This document shows, piece after piece, positions 13,585 to 15,905 of a stretch of DNA of 15,905 nt. The position numbers were made by a program, and so were the translations under genes. This DNA comes from Candidatus Kuenenia stuttgartensis (GTDB lineage Bacteria > Bacteroidota > Bacteroidia > Flavobacteriales_D > Crocinitomicaceae). Location: the NCBI GenBank assembly GCA_943326025.2, contig CALPRR020000037.1, positions 1 through 15,905 on the forward strand, given 5' to 3'. The number at the start of each line of letters is the position of its first letter. Positions within the stretch are counted from its first letter, which is position 1. The notes below the pieces were generated by a model. It was given only the letters and a program-made list of their open reading frames with translations. It ran no database searches and was not told where the DNA came from.

Positions 13585-15905
13585 CTAAAATTGAACTTTA
13601 TAAACAAAATTCGGAAATAAACCAATTTGATAAGCTGTATTAATTTTTCCATTTATTGGATTATATCGCTGAGCGAAAACATTTTTGTGATTTGTAACAT
13701 TTTGAATATCTAAATACCAAGATTGAGAAATTTTTCTTTTCTTACTATTCAAAGTGAAACCAAACTTAACATCTAAACGAAAAAAATTGGGATTTCTCAT
13801 AGAAAATGCATAATCATCTCCTTTTAAAACTTGAAAATTAATTAATTGAGATGCTTCTAAATCAACAGGTGTATAATATCTTCCTCCTGCTTGGGTAAAC
13901 TTTACATCTGTTGTAAATGAATTTCGTTTTTCTTTACCAACCTTAAATTCTTTACCAGCTAAAATATTATATACAAATTTACCATTGAATCCAGTATTTC
14001 TTTCAACATTATCACTTCCTGTATATTTTGATTCATAAACAGATCCTGTAATTAAAGTATAATATCCTTTACTATAAAATTTTTCAATAGTCAATTCAAC
14101 ACCATAGTTTCTTCCTTTTCCTGTATTTATCAAATAAGATGTTTCATTTGGAAAAAAGCTTGCGCCTGCATTCAGCATAGAATAAGAACTTTCAATCTCT
14201 GTAACGGGAACATTGAAAATAGATTGATAATATGTTTCAGCTTTAATTCTCCAATTTTTAAACGGAAATAATTCGTATCCAATTACCAATTGATGACTTT
14301 TAGTGAATCCCATATTCTTATTTGACTGAACATATGAACCATCCGCTAAGAGCGTTCTGTAGAAATAAGAATCTGTAGGCTGCATTTGACTATGTAAACC
14401 GTACCCAAAGCTTAAGTTACTTTTTTCATTAACTTGAAATTTCAAACCCAATCTTGGTTCAATCGCTGACGATTTATTTAATACTAAATACTGACTATGT
14501 ATACCTGCATTCAAAGTAAATCTCGTGGAAATCGTATATTTTAAATGTGCATACCCTTGTAAAAGTGAAGTATAATCATTAAAATCCCAAATCTGTTTCC
14601 AATCAGAAGTGTAATACTTACTTCTATAATACAGATTTAAATTCATTACTTCAGTTAAAACTCCAACCTTCAAAAACAACTTTGAATTAATTTTAGAATT
14701 AAATGAACTATTCAAAGTATATCTTATTTGTGTTGTTTTATTTTCCAAAATTCTCTTAATTTCATTCGTTTGAGAATTTATAGAATCTTCATCATATACA
14801 GAAGAAGAGAAAGTTGCCCCAATAATTGTTTTAAAGTAAGATTTTGAATTCACACGAATGAAATGATTTACCCCAACAAGTGCCATATTACTTGTGAAAT
14901 AACTATCTCTAACAGGATTAGCAAACAAATCATTACTATCAATCTGATCATGTAAAAAATTAATTTTACTTTTCCCTGCAATTCCAAACAATACAAACTT
15001 CCCTAATTTAGTATTACCCCCATTTATTTTAAATGAAATATCCTGATAAAACGGTGTCGCTGTTGTACCTATTGGAACACCAGCTTTTTGAGCAAATTCT
15101 GTAAAAGAATAACGATATGCAATCAAATACGATGAACCTTTCGATTTTCTTAATGGTCCCTCAGTTACAGCTTCTAAACCAGTCAGTGCACCTAATTGAA
15201 ATGTATGCTCACGTTTATCTGAATTTCCTTTTCTAAAACCTAAATCAAAAACACCGGCAGTTGCATTTCCATATTCAGAAGGAAAAGCAGAAGTAAAAAA
15301 ATCTGAATTCTTCAATACATTTGTATTCAAAGCGCTTACCGGACCACCTGTAGTTCCTATAGTCGAAAAGTGATTTGGATTAGGAATGTTTAACCCTTCA
15401 ATTCTCCATAAAACTCCAACAGGAGAATTTCCTCTTATTACTAAATCATTTCTTGAATCATCCGGAGAACTAACACCCGCAAAATTTGCAGCCATTCTTG
15501 ACGGATCGGATCTTCCACCTGCAAATCGATTTACTTCTTCAGTACTAAAAGATCTTGCACTAACAGTTGTTAATTCATTTATTGTTTCATTCTTTTTATT
15601 ACCCGATATTACAACTTCAGAAATTGAATTAATATTTTCTTCTAATGAAATATCAACTATTACTTCCTTCCCTACTGTTACAATAATGTTTGGTATAGTA
15701 ACTGATTTATAACCTGTAAAATTTGCTTGAACGTCATATCTTCCTGGTTTTACTCCAGTAATTAGATATTTCCCATCTAAATCAGTTTGTGTATTCAAAA
15801 GAGTATCAGAACCTATTACTCGAATAATTGTATTTGGTAAAGAAGTTAATGATTGCTTGTCAATTACAGTTCCTTTTATGGTTTGTGTTGACTCTTGGGC
15901 ATACA
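13585..15905 (-). CDS. TonB-dependent outer-membrane receptor, N-terminus cut by window end
   Basis: Outer-membrane beta-barrel receptor importing an unidentified substrate with energy from TonB. The frame stays open to the window edge: upstream of 15798 my reading gives YAQESTQTIKGTVIDKQ and on into TLLNTQTD. Only the signal peptide, probably about 20 residues, is missing, with cleavage near the YAQ. About 772 residues are visible. A carboxypeptidase-like regulatory domain (about 8-90: IKGTVID, TDLDGKYLITGVKPGRYDV) precedes a plug domain (about 100-225; VIRGNSPVGVLWRIEGL, NPNHF) and the barrel, which ends in the aromatic residue of YKVQF. There is no SusD-like partner and no STN domain visible. 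It is the first gene before a sensor kinase and LytTR regulator, 5 nt apart, so a regulatory link is likely. Confidence 0.93.
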   Translation of the reverse strand, partial: YAQESTQTIKGTVIDKQSLTSLPNTIIRVIGSDTLLNTQTDLDGKYLITGVKPGRYDVQANFTGYKSVTIPNIIVTVGKEVIVDISLEENINSISEVVISGNKKNETINELTTVSARSFSTEEVNRFAGGRSDPSRMAANFAGVSSPDDSRNDLVIRGNSPVGVLWRIEGLNIPNPNHFSTIGTTGGPVSALNTNVLKNSDFFTSAFPSEYGNATAGVFDLGFRKGNSDKREHTFQLGALTGLEAVTEGPLRKSKGSSYLIAYRYSFTEFAQKAGVPIGTTATPFYQDISFKINGGNTKLGKFVLFGIAGKSKINFLHDQIDSNDLFANPVRDSYFTSNMALVGVNHFIRVNSKSYFKTIIGATFSSSVYDEDSINSQTNEIKRILENKTTQIRYTLNSSFNSKINSKLFLKVGVLTEVMNLNLYYRSKYYTSDWKQIWDFNDYTSLLQGYAHLKYTISTRFTLNAGIHSQYLVLNKSSAIEPRLGLKFQVNEKSNLSFGYGLHSQMQPTDSYFYRTLLADGSYVQSNKNMGFTKSHQLVIGYELFPFKNWRIKAETYYQSIFNVPVTEIESSYSMLNAGASFFPNETSYLINTGKGRNYGVELTIEKFYSKGYYTLITGSVYESKYTGSDNVERNTGFNGKFVYNILAGKEFKVGKEKRNSFTTDVKFTQAGGRYYTPVDLEASQLINFQVLKGDDYAFSMRNPNFFRLDVKFGFTLNSKKRKISQSWYLDIQNVTNHKNVFAQRYNPINGKINTAYQIGLFPNFVYKVQF

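Noticed and set aside
13585..15798. Start of the TonB-dependent receptor at the TTG of 15796-15798
   Set aside because: The frame stays open to the window edge, and the extra codons complete the carboxypeptidase-like regulatory domain and a signal-peptide end, so the gene is truncated by the window instead.

Overview
The window looks like chromosomal DNA from a member of the Bacteroidota, most likely a Flavobacterium-like member of the Flavobacteriaceae. It is strongly AT-rich, and start codons mostly lack Shine-Dalgarno sequences. Four genes or operons are preceded by exact matches to the Bacteroidota -7 promoter element TAnnTTTG, and the gene families are typical (DUF4197 lipoprotein, DUF1573 protein, FbaA next to AccD, NPHFLFNN-type sensor kinase with a LytTR regulator, carboxypeptidase-regulatory-domain TonB receptor). 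The species assignment is inference.

Layout. (1) 1-3251, minus strand: glutamate dehydrogenase (gdhA) with its own terminator, then class II fructose-bisphosphate aldolase (fbaA) and acetyl-CoA carboxylase carboxyltransferase beta (accD, cut by the window start). (2) 3252-3615: AT-rich divergent intergenic region, then a plus-strand DUF4197 lipoprotein gene ending at a bidirectional terminator. (3) 4426-8716, minus strand: a membrane and housekeeping cluster rsfS-ftsH-cdsA-psd, followed by a small secreted Lys/Cys-rich protein. A strong hairpin lies between ftsH and cdsA. (4) 8799-9539, plus: monofunctional biotin ligase birA, whose 3' end overlaps the convergent SRPBCC-like gene. (5) 9517-10564, minus: pyrE and the SRPBCC-like gene, 4 nt apart. 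(6) 10572-11743, plus: a NUDIX hydrolase, whose start codon is only 7 nt from that of divergent pyrE, then a secreted DUF1573 protein. (7) 11793-15905, minus: a TonB-dependent receptor (5' end cut by the window edge), a LytS-like sensor kinase and a LytTR response regulator, packed as one operon.

How the genes work together. AccD commits acetyl-CoA to fatty acid synthesis, and BirA biotinylates the carrier protein of the same enzyme complex, although the two genes are not in one operon. CdsA and Psd act successively on the phosphatidylethanolamine pathway, and FtsH is the membrane quality-control protease. The rest is central carbon, nitrogen and pyrimidine metabolism. Most of the window is ordinary core genome. 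The least explained parts are the receptor/kinase/LytTR operon, the near-leaderless back-to-back pyrE/NUDIX start region, the SRPBCC-like protein, and the small Lys/Cys-rich exported protein. I saw no mobile elements, CRISPR arrays, rRNA or tRNA genes.
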